Numbered from the stretch's first letter, positions 48,545-57,793 are shown. The stretch: DNA of 64,000 nucleotides from Nocardia exalbida NBRC 100660 (GCF_000308575.1 NZ_BAFZ01000061.1:124001-188000), one strand, 5' to 3'. Numbers and translations: made by a program. Notes: generated from the sequence alone by a model not told the origin.

Positions 48545-49637
48545 CCACCACAGGCAGACCGTCGGATCGGGGCGCTACGCGGGTGCCGAAGCCACGGCTG
48601 ATGTCCTCGATCTTCTCGCACAACCAGCGGGATTCGCTGCGCGGAGCCCATTCCAGGCGCATGTGCCGCACGCGCAGCGGAATCAGCCGGACCTCCGCCG
48701 AGCCGGTATCGAGTGATACCAGATACAACGGATGCAGGTCGGCGTGGTAGCGCTCGTGGCCGCGGATGCCTTCGTAGTCGTCGATAACGTCGCCGCACCC
48801 GTACAGGATCGGTTTGCCGCGGTAGATCTCGATCGGACGCGGGTGATGGGCGGAGTGCCCGTGCACCACGTCGACTCCGGCGTCGATCAATCGATGCGCG
48901 AACTGTATTTCGGTTCGCGTGACGTCGTAACCCCAATTCGGTCCCCAATGCACGGAGACGATGCCGATATCGTTGTCGCGCTTGTGTGCCGCCACCTCTG
49001 CCGCGACATCCTCGGCGGCCGCGGCCCCGGGAGAGTAGCCCACTCGCCACAGCCCCGGCCGGTTGTCGCGTGCCGACCAGGATTCCGGCACCCCGCTCGA
49101 ACCGGCGGCGACCGAGACGATCACCACGCGGCGGCCATCGGTGAGTTCCACCGTGGCGGGCGCACGGGCGCCCGCCAGGTCCGCCCCGGCTCCGGCGCGG
49201 CCGATATTCGCGGCGTCGAGCGCCGCGAGGGTGTCGGCCATCCCGGGGATTCCGAAATCGAGGACGTGATTGTTGGCCAGCGCGCAGACCACCGGTGCGA
49301 TCGCGGTCAACGCGGGCATGTTGTCCGGATGCATCCGGTAGTGGATGCCTTTCGCGGGCGCGAACGCGCCGTCCGCGGTGATCGAGGTCTCCAGATTCAG
49401 CAACCGCACCTCGGGGGCGATGCGGGCAAGGATGGGCAGGACATCACCCCACAGTTGCCCGTAGGCGACCGGATGGGTGAACTCGCCGTACGCGCGTTCG
49501 GCCAACTCGACATAGGTTCGCGCGTCGTTGACATATCGTTCGCGCAGCCTCGGGTTGCCGGGGTGCGGCAAGATCTGGTCCACACCCCGCCCCAGCATGA
49601 CGTCGCCGCCCAGCAGCACGGTCGCCATAGATACCAT
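48525..49637 (-). CDS. CapA-family putative metallophosphatase / poly-gamma-glutamate-type protein
   Basis: Predicted 370-aa protein of the PGA_cap (CapA) family, a calcineurin-like fold. It has the metal-binding signatures GDVMLGRG, NLETSI, NNHVLDFG, VHWGPNWG and HGHSAHHPRPIE in order. No signal peptide is visible. Members are often annotated in capsule or poly-gamma-glutamate synthesis, but cytoplasmic ones act on unknown phosphoesters. The start at 49637 is one of two ATGs nine bases apart. It overlaps the end of the convergent hydrolase gene by 20 bases. No capsule genes are nearby. Confidence 0.85.
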   Translation of the reverse strand: MVSMATVLLGGDVMLGRGVDQILPHPGNPRLRERYVNDARTYVELAERAYGEFTHPVAYGQLWGDVLPILARIAPEVRLLNLETSITADGAFAPAKGIHYRMHPDNMPALTAIAPVVCALANNHVLDFGIPGMADTLAALDAANIGRAGAGADLAGARAPATVELTDGRRVVIVSVAAGSSGVPESWSARDNRPGLWRVGYSPGAAAAEDVAAEVAAHKRDNDIGIVSVHWGPNWGYDVTRTEIQFAHRLIDAGVDVVHGHSAHHPRPIEIYRGKPILYGCGDVIDDYEGIRGHERYHADLHPLYLVSLDTGSAEVRLIPLRVRHMRLEWAPRSESRWLCEKIEDISRGFGTRVAPRSDGLPVVVSAARR

Positions 49638-49681
49638 TTTCGATCATCGCGATGGCGATGTGAACGCTTGCTCGTCGATTT

Positions 49682-51337
49682 TCACGAGCCGGTTCCGGCT
49701 GCCGTTGGGTGATGTGACTTCTTGTAGACGAACTCTTGCCGCTTGCGGCGGAATTCGTTCCGGTCGAGAAAGATGTCCTGCGCCATTCGCCGCAGCTCGG
49801 CGGCCTCGACGGAATTCAGGTCGATCGAGCGAGGTCGTTTCGCGGCCATGATCGCCGCCCACCGGGCCGGATGGGCGCATTCGTCGGCGAGTTCCGCCAC
49901 CCATTCGCCGAATCGCCCGCTCGGCGCCACCGCGTCGATCATGCCGAGGTCGACGGCGCCTGCCGCGTCGAGGGGCTGACACTCGTTCAGCAGCCGATGA
50001 GCGGATGCGCTGCCGACCCGCCGCGGCAGGGTGTAGGTGTGGAACTCCGAGCCCGACAGTCCGATCGTCCGGTAGTGCGGGTTGAACACCACTGCTTCGG
50101 TGGCGACAACCAGATCAGCGCTCGAGGCGAGCATGACACCGCCCGCGCCGGCATTGCCGGACACCGCGGCCACCGTGACCTGGGTCGAACAAGTCAGGAC
50201 CGCCCGGCAGACGTTGTTGATGGCCAGCAGGTTGCGCCATGTCTCGCCCTCGGGATCGCCGGACCATTCCACCGCGTTCAGATCGATGCCGTTGCTGAAG
50301 TACGGGCCGGTGTTCGCGAGCACGAGCACCTTCGTGTCCCGCGCCGCCGCGTGGGTGAACGCCGCGAGCAACCGGTCGCATCGGGCGGTGTCCATAGCAC
50401 CGTTGTAGAAGTCGAAGTCGAGGTATCCGATGTCGCCCTCGCGCCGGTACCGGATCTCCCGGCGAGGGCCGGTCGGCGCGCACGGTATCGCCTGCACCGG
50501 GAATCCGGTCGCGGCCAGGACCCGAACCGCTGGTCCTTTACACGACGGCCGGTCACCGGTGCGGGGCTGCAGGCGGCCGATCCAAAGGCCCGCGTCGCCG
50601 CAGGCGACTTCGATGGCGTGGTCACTGCGGCCGATCACAGTGCCCGGTGGCGCTTGGGGATCGACCTGCCCCAGGAAGGCGTCGTAGACGAGCACCGGTG
50701 CGCCGCCGATGATCGCCCCCGCCCCAGGTGAGCCGTCACCAGCGTGCACGACGCTCAGTATCTCGACGGCGGCGTCGCTCCAGCGGATCGCGCGGTCGTT
50801 TCGACGCATCGCGGGCCGGGGCCGGGCCCGGGCCACGGGACGCGGTGCCTCGGCCTGCGGAATGGGGGAGCGGGGTGGCCCTGCGGCCTTGTCGAGCGCT
50901 TCGAGCAGGCACTCGATCGCGGCGTCCGCGACCACGGTGTTGTAGACGGCGGACTTGCGTTCGGCCGGTAACGGGAACACCCGCGTCGACCAGATCGGCC
51001 CGGCGTCCATTTCCTCGACCGCGGTGAGTGCCGTGACGCCCCACAAGGGTTGGCGTTCGCTGATCGCCCAGTCCAGGGAATGGGGGCCGCGGTCGCCCAC
51101 CGGTCCGGGATGAACGATGATGCACGTCCATTTCGAATGGACGTCGGCGGGTATTTTCGTCGTCAGATAGGGGCAGACGACGATATCGAAGCCGTTCGAT
51201 TCGACCGCCGCGCGGATATCTGTTGCGCAATGCACGATTTCGGTCCGGATGGGGCGGCCGGACCGGCGAATCGCGAGTGCGGCCCGTTGGGTCAGCCCAT
51301 TGTTCGCACTGGCGAGAATCAGTACTCGCTGTGTCAT
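49682..51337 (-). CDS. hoxX: HoxX/HypX-like carbon monoxide-forming hydrogenase maturation protein
   Basis: Predicted 551-aa protein of two parts. Residues 1-260 resemble a formyltransferase with the HoxX block HPGPVGDRGPHSLDWAISER. Residues 275-530 form an enoyl-CoA hydratase/isomerase (crotonase) domain with ANTGPYFSNGIDLNAVEWSG and SGNAGAGGVMLASSADLVVA. HoxX/HypX makes the CO ligand for [NiFe]-hydrogenase from formyl-tetrahydrofolate under air. No hydrogenase or hyp gene is in the window, so the partner lies elsewhere or the protein has been reused. A hypothetical gene follows upstream on the same strand, 34 bp away. Confidence 0.85.
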   Translation of the reverse strand: MTQRVLILASANNGLTQRAALAIRRSGRPIRTEIVHCATDIRAAVESNGFDIVVCPYLTTKIPADVHSKWTCIIVHPGPVGDRGPHSLDWAISERQPLWGVTALTAVEEMDAGPIWSTRVFPLPAERKSAVYNTVVADAAIECLLEALDKAAGPPRSPIPQAEAPRPVARARPRPAMRRNDRAIRWSDAAVEILSVVHAGDGSPGAGAIIGGAPVLVYDAFLGQVDPQAPPGTVIGRSDHAIEVACGDAGLWIGRLQPRTGDRPSCKGPAVRVLAATGFPVQAIPCAPTGPRREIRYRREGDIGYLDFDFYNGAMDTARCDRLLAAFTHAAARDTKVLVLANTGPYFSNGIDLNAVEWSGDPEGETWRNLLAINNVCRAVLTCSTQVTVAAVSGNAGAGGVMLASSADLVVATEAVVFNPHYRTIGLSGSEFHTYTLPRRVGSASAHRLLNECQPLDAAGAVDLGMIDAVAPSGRFGEWVAELADECAHPARWAAIMAAKRPRSIDLNSVEAAELRRMAQDIFLDRNEFRRKRQEFVYKKSHHPTAAGTGS

Positions 51338-51371
51338 CGCGGGGTCTTCCGGGCCCGCGTCGCCGGGTGGA

Positions 51372-51902
51372 TCACCTGCTGGACATCGAGAGCAGCTGTT
51401 GCGGGTCCTCGGCGTAGACGGTGGCGATGACGTTCGCTCGTGCGGCGAGATCCCGGGCGAGATCCCGGATCTCGTCCGATGCGTCCGGGTCGGTGTCGAT
51501 CCGGGCCAGTAGATCTCGGGTGTGGATCGCCGTTGTCTGCGCGCAGCGCCGCAGGCGCGCTTTCGCGACGGTGTCGAGCGCGACGGGACTGAGGTAGCGC
51601 TGAATGTGCTCACCACGGTCGGTGATCTGGTTGACGACCGGTTCGGTCGCCGCGTCGGTGAGCCATCGTTCCGCGTCGGCCGTGATCTCGAAGACGAGAT
51701 CGTGGTCTCGGATGTCGGTGGGATTCGCGGATGTGGTCAGCAGGGCCATGCTCGCTCGCCCGATCGCCAGGAACCCGCTCATCGCGTGCGCGAGCAGGAC
51801 ATGCGGGTTTGCTGTGGGCAACTGATGTAGACGTTGCCCGACGACGGTGACCCAGCAGGCGAGGTGTTCGGCTCCGGTGTCGATCGACGTCGCAGTCGGC
51901 AT
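51372..51902 (-). CDS. Hypothetical helical protein (176 aa)
   Basis: Predicted 176-aa soluble, mostly alpha-helical protein of no family I recognise. Repeated amphipathic helices are visible (VLLAHAMSGFLAIGRASMAL, DLLARIDTDPDASDEIRDLA). It has no signal peptide. No strong ribosome binding site lies at the ATG. It lies 34 bp upstream of the hoxX-like gene on the same strand, so cotranscription is possible. The frame stays open far upstream; that extension is judged a shadow. Confidence 0.6.
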   Translation of the reverse strand: MPTATSIDTGAEHLACWVTVVGQRLHQLPTANPHVLLAHAMSGFLAIGRASMALLTTSANPTDIRDHDLVFEITADAERWLTDAATEPVVNQITDRGEHIQRYLSPVALDTVAKARLRRCAQTTAIHTRDLLARIDTDPDASDEIRDLARDLAARANVIATVYAEDPQQLLSMSSR

Positions 51903-52724
51903 AGCGCGACAATACGCCGTTACCCGGGTGAGACATACGAAGAAACGCTGAAAGTTCGCCAGATGTCGTTGATCGCATGAAGGAAAGGGTTCGGGCGACC
52001 GCTGAGTCCGCTTGTCGCACGGCGGAACCAGCGTCTCGCTCGCCCCCGCGTTCGTGTCTCCGCCCGACGACGGCCCAGCGCGTTCCGGGGTGTGGCAGGA
52101 AGTGCCGGAGCGGTCGCGGGCTATCGCGGCGAGGTGATGGCAGTGCTCCGCCGATGGGTTAACTGCGATTGTGCCGGTCGCCGTCTGCCGAAAGAGTCGG
52201 CCGCTGTTCACGAATCGACATGTGCACGTGCATCCGGAAACGGGTTCGTCTGCCGTTCGCGGCACTTCGACGTATGACCTGAGGCCGGTGGCGGGCTGTG
52301 CCGGGGTCGGATGCGGCGAGAAACCGCGACAGTGGTGGATCGTCGGCCGCCCTGCGGCAAATTTCTGGTTCTCCCGGGGCAACCGGATCGACAGCTGTGG
52401 TGTCGTCGCAGATCTGGTCGTCATGCAAGTGCCGGACCGGCGGCCGTGTGCGGTGGCGGGCGTGACCCTCGACCGACATGCGCGCTCGTGATGGCACTCG
52501 GAAGCCAGCTGCTAGCTGAATGGAGGCTTCCGCGGCCGGGTGGTGCAGAGTGGATCGGCAGGCGAACGTTTCGGCCGAGTTTCAACGCATTTCCCGCTAT
52601 CCGAGACTCATCCTATGTTTTTAAAGAGGATAGTAGTACTCTAAACCATCTACCTGCAGTTTCACTATGTGAGATTCGGGCGTCCTCCGGGCGATGCTCG
52701 AATCTATCCAGCGAGGAGTGTCGC
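51903..52724. other. Long intergenic region with AT-rich promoter patch
   Basis: About 820 bp with no supported gene. Frames on both strands are open for up to 110 codons but lack starts with ribosome binding sites and recognisable domains; the sequence may be a decayed gene. The segment 52598-52680 is markedly AT-rich for this genome and holds an imperfect hairpin (TTTAAAGAG ... CTCTAAA) around 52618-52644; a promoter for the MHYT gene is likely there. Confidence 0.45.
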
Positions 52725-53501
52725 GTGCTGGAAATCGACCACTTCAGCCACGGATGGCTCACACCCATCGTCGCCTATGTCATGTCGTTCACCGGTTCAT
52801 TGCTGGGATTGCGATGCATGGCCAGGTCCCGCAGCGGTTCCGCCCGGGACGGCTGGTTGCTCGCCGCGGCGGTCGCGATCGGCGGCACCGGGATCTGGGT
52901 CATGCACTTCATCGCGATGCTGGGTTTCGCCATCGACGGCGCATCGATCCGGTACGACGTCCCGATCACCCTGATCAGCGCGCTGATCGCGATCGGGGTG
53001 GTCTGGATCGGACTGCGCATCGCCCATCAGCGGACGCTGGGGCCGCTGGCGCTGTTCTCCGGCGGCGCGGTCACCGGTCTCGGCGTCGGTGCGATGCACT
53101 ACGCGGGCATGTACGCGATGAAGTCCGACGCGATGATCGGCTACGACGGACGGATCGTCGCGTTGTCCATGGTGATCGCCGTTGTCGCGGCGACCGCCGC
53201 GTTGTGGTTCACGTTGCACGTCCGAGGCACGGCCGCGACCGTCGGCGCCGCGCTGGTGATGGGTGTCGCGGTGTCGGGCATGCACTATACGGGCATGTTC
53301 GCGATGCATGTCCACGAAACCCAGCACATGCATCCACCGTCCGGGGCCGGCGCGACGCAGTTGCTCACCCCGCTGATCGTGAGCATCAGTCTGGTTACCG
53401 TGCTGCTATTGCTCCATCTCGGCGTCACCGAGGTCGACGACGAGAACACTTATGTCCCGCAGGGCAGGCATGCCTCCAGCTACTGGCCGACTCGCGATTG
53501 A
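52725..53501 (+). CDS. MHYT-domain integral membrane sensor
   Basis: Predicted 258-aa protein with seven membrane helices. Three MHYT repeats are present: MHFIAM, MHYAGM and MHYTGM, whose Met/His residues are thought to bind metal, probably copper, to sense oxygen, CO or NO. Unlike most MHYT proteins it has no C-terminal signalling (GGDEF/EAL) domain; the tail is short, with DDENTYVPQGR. GTG start after GAGGAG, 6 bases away. Proximity to a CO-producing HoxX-like gene is notable but speculative. Output partner unknown. Confidence 0.88.
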   Translation: MLEIDHFSHGWLTPIVAYVMSFTGSLLGLRCMARSRSGSARDGWLLAAAVAIGGTGIWVMHFIAMLGFAIDGASIRYDVPITLISALIAIGVVWIGLRIAHQRTLGPLALFSGGAVTGLGVGAMHYAGMYAMKSDAMIGYDGRIVALSMVIAVVAATAALWFTLHVRGTAATVGAALVMGVAVSGMHYTGMFAMHVHETQHMHPPSGAGATQLLTPLIVSISLVTVLLLLHLGVTEVDDENTYVPQGRHASSYWPTRD

Positions 53502-53576
53502 ACGAACCCCGGTCTCCTGTCGGGTGACGCGGTGGCTGCCGCCGGGAGCGGACCTGCCGCGTACGGGTGCGGCGAG

Positions 53577-53601
53577 GTTTTCGCTGCCGGATGCGGGGTA
53601 A
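53577..53601 (+). promoter_or_regulatory. SigF-type promoter, F420-type oxidoreductase gene
   Basis: GTTT (53577-53580), 15-base spacer, GGGTAA (53596-53601). The leader would run about 53 bases to the ATG at 53662. Confidence 0.5.
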
Positions 53602-53661
53602 GCGCGCCGAGAGCCGGTTGCCGAGATGACCGGCCGCTCCCAGCCGAAGCAGGAGGTGGCG

Positions 53662-54630
53662 ATGCGCATCGGGTACAAACTGGCGGCCGAGGCTTTCGGC
53701 CCGAACGAGCTTGTCCGCCAAGCTGTCAGGGCGGAGGAGGCCGGGTTCGACTTCGTGGAGATCAGCGACCACTTCCACCCCTGGCTGGACAACCAGGGGC
53801 ATTCGCCGTTCGCCTGGAGCGTGCTCGGAGCGATCGCGGCGAAGACCGAGCGGATCGAGCTCGCGACCGGCGTGACCTGCCCCATCCTGCGATACCACCC
53901 CGCGATCATCGCGCAGGCCGCGGCCACTTTGGCGATCATGTCCGGCGACCGTTTCACCCTCGGCGTCGGTTCGGGCGAACGTCTCAACGAACATGTCGTC
54001 GGCCGTGAGTTCCCACCCGTGCGTATCCGGCAGCGGATGCTTCGCGAGGCCCTCGAGATCATCCGTTCGCTCTGGAGCGGCGGCTACCGGTCCTATGACG
54101 GGGAGTTCCTGACCGTCTCCGATGCTCGCGTCTTCGACCTGCCCGAGACGCTCCCGCCGATCGCGGTCGCCGGTGGCGGGCCGGAGGCGGCCCGGATCGC
54201 GGCCGAACTCGGTGACGGCCTGTTCGCCACCGAACCGAAGCCCGAACTCGTCGACAGCTATCGCGCGGCGGGCGGCACGGGGCCCCGATACGCGGAGGTC
54301 GGCATGGCGTGGGCTCCCGACGAGGAGACGGCCGCGAAGGCGGTGCTCGATACGACGCGCTGGGCGGTGACGGGATGGAAGGTGATGAGCGAGTTGCCGA
54401 ACCCGGTCAATTTCGCCGCCGCGACGACCACCGTCCGCTTGGAGGACATTCTCGACAACTTCGCCTGCGGTCCCGACCCGGCCCGCTACCTCGAGGCCGC
54501 CAAACAGTACACCGACGCGGGCTTCGACCACCTCGTGATGCAGAACGCGGGACCCGACCCGGACGGCTTCCTCGACTTCTACCGCCGTGAACTCGACAAG
54601 CCGCTGCGGGCTCTGACGCCGAGCGCCTGA
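53662..54630 (+). CDS. F420-dependent LLM-class oxidoreductase (G6PDH-like)
   Basis: Predicted 322-aa TIM-barrel flavin/F420 oxidoreductase of the luciferase-like family. MRIGYKLAAEAFGPNELVRQ, VEISDHFHPWLDNQGHSPFA, GTGVTC-like ATGVTCPILRYHPAI and LGVGSGERLNEHVVG match the F420-dependent glucose-6-phosphate dehydrogenase subgroup. AGGAGG lies 6 bases before the ATG. A SigF-like promoter is 60 bp upstream, which would fit a stress role in supplying reduced F420 or in a redox step. Substrate not assigned; true glucose-6-phosphate specificity is doubtful. Confidence 0.85.
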   Translation: MRIGYKLAAEAFGPNELVRQAVRAEEAGFDFVEISDHFHPWLDNQGHSPFAWSVLGAIAAKTERIELATGVTCPILRYHPAIIAQAAATLAIMSGDRFTLGVGSGERLNEHVVGREFPPVRIRQRMLREALEIIRSLWSGGYRSYDGEFLTVSDARVFDLPETLPPIAVAGGGPEAARIAAELGDGLFATEPKPELVDSYRAAGGTGPRYAEVGMAWAPDEETAAKAVLDTTRWAVTGWKVMSELPNPVNFAAATTTVRLEDILDNFACGPDPARYLEAAKQYTDAGFDHLVMQNAGPDPDGFLDFYRRELDKPLRALTPSA

Positions 54631-54738
54631 GCCCGAGCGATCCGGCCGCGTCGATCGCGGCGCCGACGCTTCGGCCGGGGATGCGGTCCGGCCTACCCGG
54701 AGGTCGCTCGCGCGGCGCTCCTTCGGGGCCGGGCCTGC

Positions 54739-56370
54739 TCATCGGGCCTTCGGTGCGGGCGGGTGAGGGGCCGGGTCGATCAGGACGCCGGGATTGAGTA
54801 TTCCGGCGGGATCGAGCGCCGATTTCGCCGCCCGCAGTGCCGCGGCGAAAGGTTCAGGCCGCTGGCGGTCGTACCAGGGGCGGTGGTCGCGGCCGACGGC
54901 ATGGTGGTGGGTGATGGTCGCGCCGCCGACGTGCAGTGCCTCCGAGACGGCGGTCTTGATCTCGTCCCACTGCTCGACGGTCCGTCCCCAGCGGCCTGCG
55001 GCGTAGATGCCGAAGTAGGGCGCGGGCCCGTCCGGGTAGACATGGGTGAACCGGCAGGTCAGCACGCCGGTCACCCCGGCGGATCGGAACGCGGCCGCGG
55101 TCGCTTGCTGCACTGCCGCGCGCAGGGCCTCGAATCGATCCCAGGTGCACGCGGTTTCGAAGGTCTCCACGATCATGGACTGGGCCGCGAGCGCGTCGCG
55201 CTGATAGGGCATGCGAAGGAACGACGAGCGCCACGTGTCGGCCGCGCCCGCGCGCGCCGGGTCTCGCTCCGAGTCGGTGGTGCGGATCCCGTCCGGAACG
55301 GCGCCGCCGTGCTCGCGGCAGATCTGCGCCGCCCGGCGCATCGGTTCGTCCACGGGGTGGTCCGCGGACTCGAATCCGAGGACCAGCACTCCACCGGCCG
55401 CCTCGACGCCCGCGTTGATGAACGCCTCCACCGGATCGAGCAGTCGGCAGTTCGCCGGATACAGCGCGGACTGGGCGATGGCACGCGTCGCGGCCACGGC
55501 CGCGCCGTAGTCGTCGAACACCACCGAGGCTCCGGATCGCCGGTGCGGACGATCCTGCACGCGCATCCACGCCTCGGTGACGACCCCGAGGATGCCCTCC
55601 GATCCGAGGAACATCCGGTCCGGCGAGGGTCCCGCGCCCGACGCGGGAAGCCTGCGCGATGCACTGATCCCGGCCGGGGTCACCACCCGCATCGATTCGA
55701 CCATGTCGTCGATGTGGGTATAGACGGTCGCGTAGTGGCCGCCCGCGCGGGTGGCCAGCCAGCCGCCGAGCGTGGAGAACTCGAACGACTGCGGGAAGTG
55801 CCGAAGCGTCAGGCCCTCCGGCCGTAATCCCGCCTCCAGCGCCGGACCCAGAATGCCCGCTTGGATCCGCGCCGCCCGGCTGGTGCGGTCGAGTTCGATG
55901 ATCCGGTCCATGCGGCCGGTGTCGAGGGCCACGGCCCCGGCGTAGGCGTCGGCGCATCGGGGTTCGACACCGCCCACCACCGACGTCCCGCCCCCGAACG
56001 GCACCACGGCGACACCCGCGCTCGCGCACCAGTCCAGGATGTCGACCACGTCCTGCTCGGCGCGTGGCCGCAACACTTGATCGGGTACGTGATCGACTCG
56101 GCCGAGCAGATTGCGCACCACGTCGCGAAACGCCTGCCCGTTGCCGTGCGCGACGCGATCGCCGAGGTCTTCCGAGGCCAGGGCGGCCAGGGAATCCGGC
56201 ACCCGGACGCGGGGCGCGGGCACATCCAGCGACGTCGGGTCCGGCGCGTCGTGCACTGTGAGATCGGCCGTCGGGAGCAGGGCCGCCACGCGCTTGGTCA
56301 GCGCCTCTCGTTCGCGGCCGGTCACCGCGTCTTCCCGGTTGCCCCATCCCCACCATGACCTCGTGGCCAT
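54739..56370 (-). CDS. FAD-binding oxidase, alkyl-DHAP synthase-like
   Basis: Predicted 543-aa flavoprotein of the VAO/PCMH family with an N-terminal FAD domain (AVVPFGGGTSVVGGVEP at residues about 125-140) and a C-terminal cap. ATITHHHAVGRDH contains the histidine cluster found in alkyldihydroxyacetonephosphate synthases and close actinobacterial AgpS relatives. It may make ether lipids or oxidise a related hydroxy acid. GGAG precedes the ATG. It lies 33 bp downstream of the bicupin gene on the same strand, so both may be one operon. Confidence 0.85.
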   Translation of the reverse strand: MATRSWWGWGNREDAVTGREREALTKRVAALLPTADLTVHDAPDPTSLDVPAPRVRVPDSLAALASEDLGDRVAHGNGQAFRDVVRNLLGRVDHVPDQVLRPRAEQDVVDILDWCASAGVAVVPFGGGTSVVGGVEPRCADAYAGAVALDTGRMDRIIELDRTSRAARIQAGILGPALEAGLRPEGLTLRHFPQSFEFSTLGGWLATRAGGHYATVYTHIDDMVESMRVVTPAGISASRRLPASGAGPSPDRMFLGSEGILGVVTEAWMRVQDRPHRRSGASVVFDDYGAAVAATRAIAQSALYPANCRLLDPVEAFINAGVEAAGGVLVLGFESADHPVDEPMRRAAQICREHGGAVPDGIRTTDSERDPARAGAADTWRSSFLRMPYQRDALAAQSMIVETFETACTWDRFEALRAAVQQATAAAFRSAGVTGVLTCRFTHVYPDGPAPYFGIYAAGRWGRTVEQWDEIKTAVSEALHVGGATITHHHAVGRDHRPWYDRQRPEPFAAALRAAKSALDPAGILNPGVLIDPAPHPPAPKAR

Positions 56371-56403
56371 CTCGGCTCCATTTCGCAGAACGCGCGGCCT
56401 CGG

Positions 56404-57441
56404 CTACGGGGCGAGCGCGTTGTTCCGGGTGACGATCAACGGGTCGGTGGGAGTGAAGGGCAGGTCGGGGAGGGCGTCGAGAGCGACGCCGAAGGTCGCG
56501 GCGAGCACCTTGCGGGAGTAGGCGCTCATCGAGGCACGGTAGCCGATGTCGGCGGGTGTGGGTTGGTCGAAGAAGATCAGCAGGTGGATCTCCGGTGCGT
56601 CCACGACCTCGATGTGATGCGGATAGGCCCGGGGGACGAAGTACACCTCGCCTTCGTGCACGGTGTAGGTGTCCAAGGCGCCGTCCGGGTCCATGATCGT
56701 CATCCGTGCCGAGCCGCGGTGGACGTAGCCCATCTCGGCGGTCACGGGGTGCCAGTGCGGTTCGCGCATACCGTCTTCCCGGACCCGTAACGAGTACATC
56801 GATATGTCGTGCAGTGCCGGCCAGAACTGCGCGCGGGCGGTGCGCGCGGAGCCGACCGGCGAGTCCACCTGCGCGGGCATCGCCTCGAGGGCGAAATGGT
56901 GCGGGTCGCCGAAGTGGGCGGTGGATGGGATGTCGGGGTCGCCGTCGCGTTTCACCACGAACTTCGCGCTGGTGTCGCGCCGGATCTCGGCGAAGTCCTC
57001 GGCGGGCAGGTCGTAGGTATTGCCGAGAACCGAATCGGTCATCGCGCCGAGGGCGGCGCTGAAGCCGAAGTCCTCCGGTCGTTCGTGGCGGAAGGCCAGG
57101 ATGAATTCCGCCTCGCTGTCGCCGACGTTCTCCACGTGGTGCAGCGCGCCGGAATCGATGTGGAACATCTCGCCCGCGCGCACCAGGAACGAGGAGACTC
57201 GGCTGCCGTCGTCCAGGACCGAGACCAGTGCCCGCCCCGCTGTGCAATAGGTGAGTTCGGTGGCGTTGGCGTGCCAGTGCGGTTCGCGGATGGCGCCCGG
57301 TGCGAGCGTCAGGCGTTTGATCGACAGCCCGCTGAGGATCGGGAAACTGTCGGCGGTGAGTCGGGTGAGTGAGCCGAGTTCGCTGCGGTAGATCTCTTCG
57401 CCCTTGCGTAGAGAGGCGACATGAAGGGATGGACTTCGCAC
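56404..57441 (-). CDS. Bicupin, oxalate decarboxylase-like
   Basis: Predicted 345-aa protein with two cupin domains. Domain 1 (residues 30-160) has PHWHANATELTYCTAGRA and a later HHVENVG; domain 2 (215-320) has PHWHPVTAEMGYVHRG and PHHIEVV. Both carry the H-x-H...E...H metal set, as in Mn-containing oxalate decarboxylase. GTG at 57441 is used because GAGGAGG precedes it by 4-5 bases; a longer frame with ATG adds 36 residues. It leads the flavoprotein gene at 54739. A Crp-type site lies about 115 bp upstream. Substrate oxalate is likely but not certain. Confidence 0.87.
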   Translation of the reverse strand: MRSPSLHVASLRKGEEIYRSELGSLTRLTADSFPILSGLSIKRLTLAPGAIREPHWHANATELTYCTAGRALVSVLDDGSRVSSFLVRAGEMFHIDSGALHHVENVGDSEAEFILAFRHERPEDFGFSAALGAMTDSVLGNTYDLPAEDFAEIRRDTSAKFVVKRDGDPDIPSTAHFGDPHHFALEAMPAQVDSPVGSARTARAQFWPALHDISMYSLRVREDGMREPHWHPVTAEMGYVHRGSARMTIMDPDGALDTYTVHEGEVYFVPRAYPHHIEVVDAPEIHLLIFFDQPTPADIGYRASMSAYSRKVLAATFGVALDALPDLPFTPTDPLIVTRNNALAP

Positions 57442-57553
57442 GGTTCCTCCTCGCTCGCGGTCAAAGGATCGTTCCGGTTCGATCATGCCGGTCTCGGCGC
57501 GTGAACTCCCCAGGAAACCCGGAGTCGTAAGGCGGAAAACCTCGGTCATCCGA

Positions 57554-57569
57554 GGTGATTTACATCACA
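57554..57569. promoter_or_regulatory. Crp/GlxR-type site between bicupin and NRPS genes
   Basis: GGTGA-TTTACA-TCACA matches TGTGA-N6-TCACA closely and has the central TA of the GlxR consensus of actinobacteria. It is 112 bp upstream of the bicupin start and about 225 bp before the NRPS. It suggests cAMP-linked control of one or both. Confidence 0.5.
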
Positions 57570-57734
57570 TTTATTACGTGCAGAAATGAATGTACTTCAC
57601 ATCACACCATGTCGTAGCCCGAAGTGTGCCGGGGTACCCCTGTTACCTTTCCCAACCTGGGCGCGCCGACCCGCGCGGAGTTCGCTAAGGTCCGATCCGC
57701 ACGCTCGGGTCATGGTTCACGCATTTGAGGCACT

Positions 57735-57757
57735 GCTTCTGGCTCCATAGCCAGAGC
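57735..57757. other. Stem-loop in the NRPS upstream region
   Basis: CTGGCT-CCAT-AGCCAG (57739-57754) is a perfect 6-bp stem, extended by GCT/AGC with one bulge (57735-57757). It ends 37 bp before the NRPS ATG and may be an operator or part of the mRNA leader. Confidence 0.4.
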
Positions 57758-57793
57758 GGACAGTGATCGACCAGAGAGTGAACTCGCCACCGT

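Larger units (their letters stand above)
57442..57793. other. Divergent regulatory region, bicupin to NRPS
   Basis: About 350 bp, AT-rich in its middle (57550-57610), containing the Crp-type site and the stem-loop listed separately. It should hold promoters for both the bicupin and the NRPS. No gene is seen in it. Confidence 0.5.

Noticed and set aside
52159..52497. A frame of about 110 codons in the gap upstream of the MHYT gene
   Set aside because: No ribosome binding site, no recognisable domain, and competing frames on both strands.
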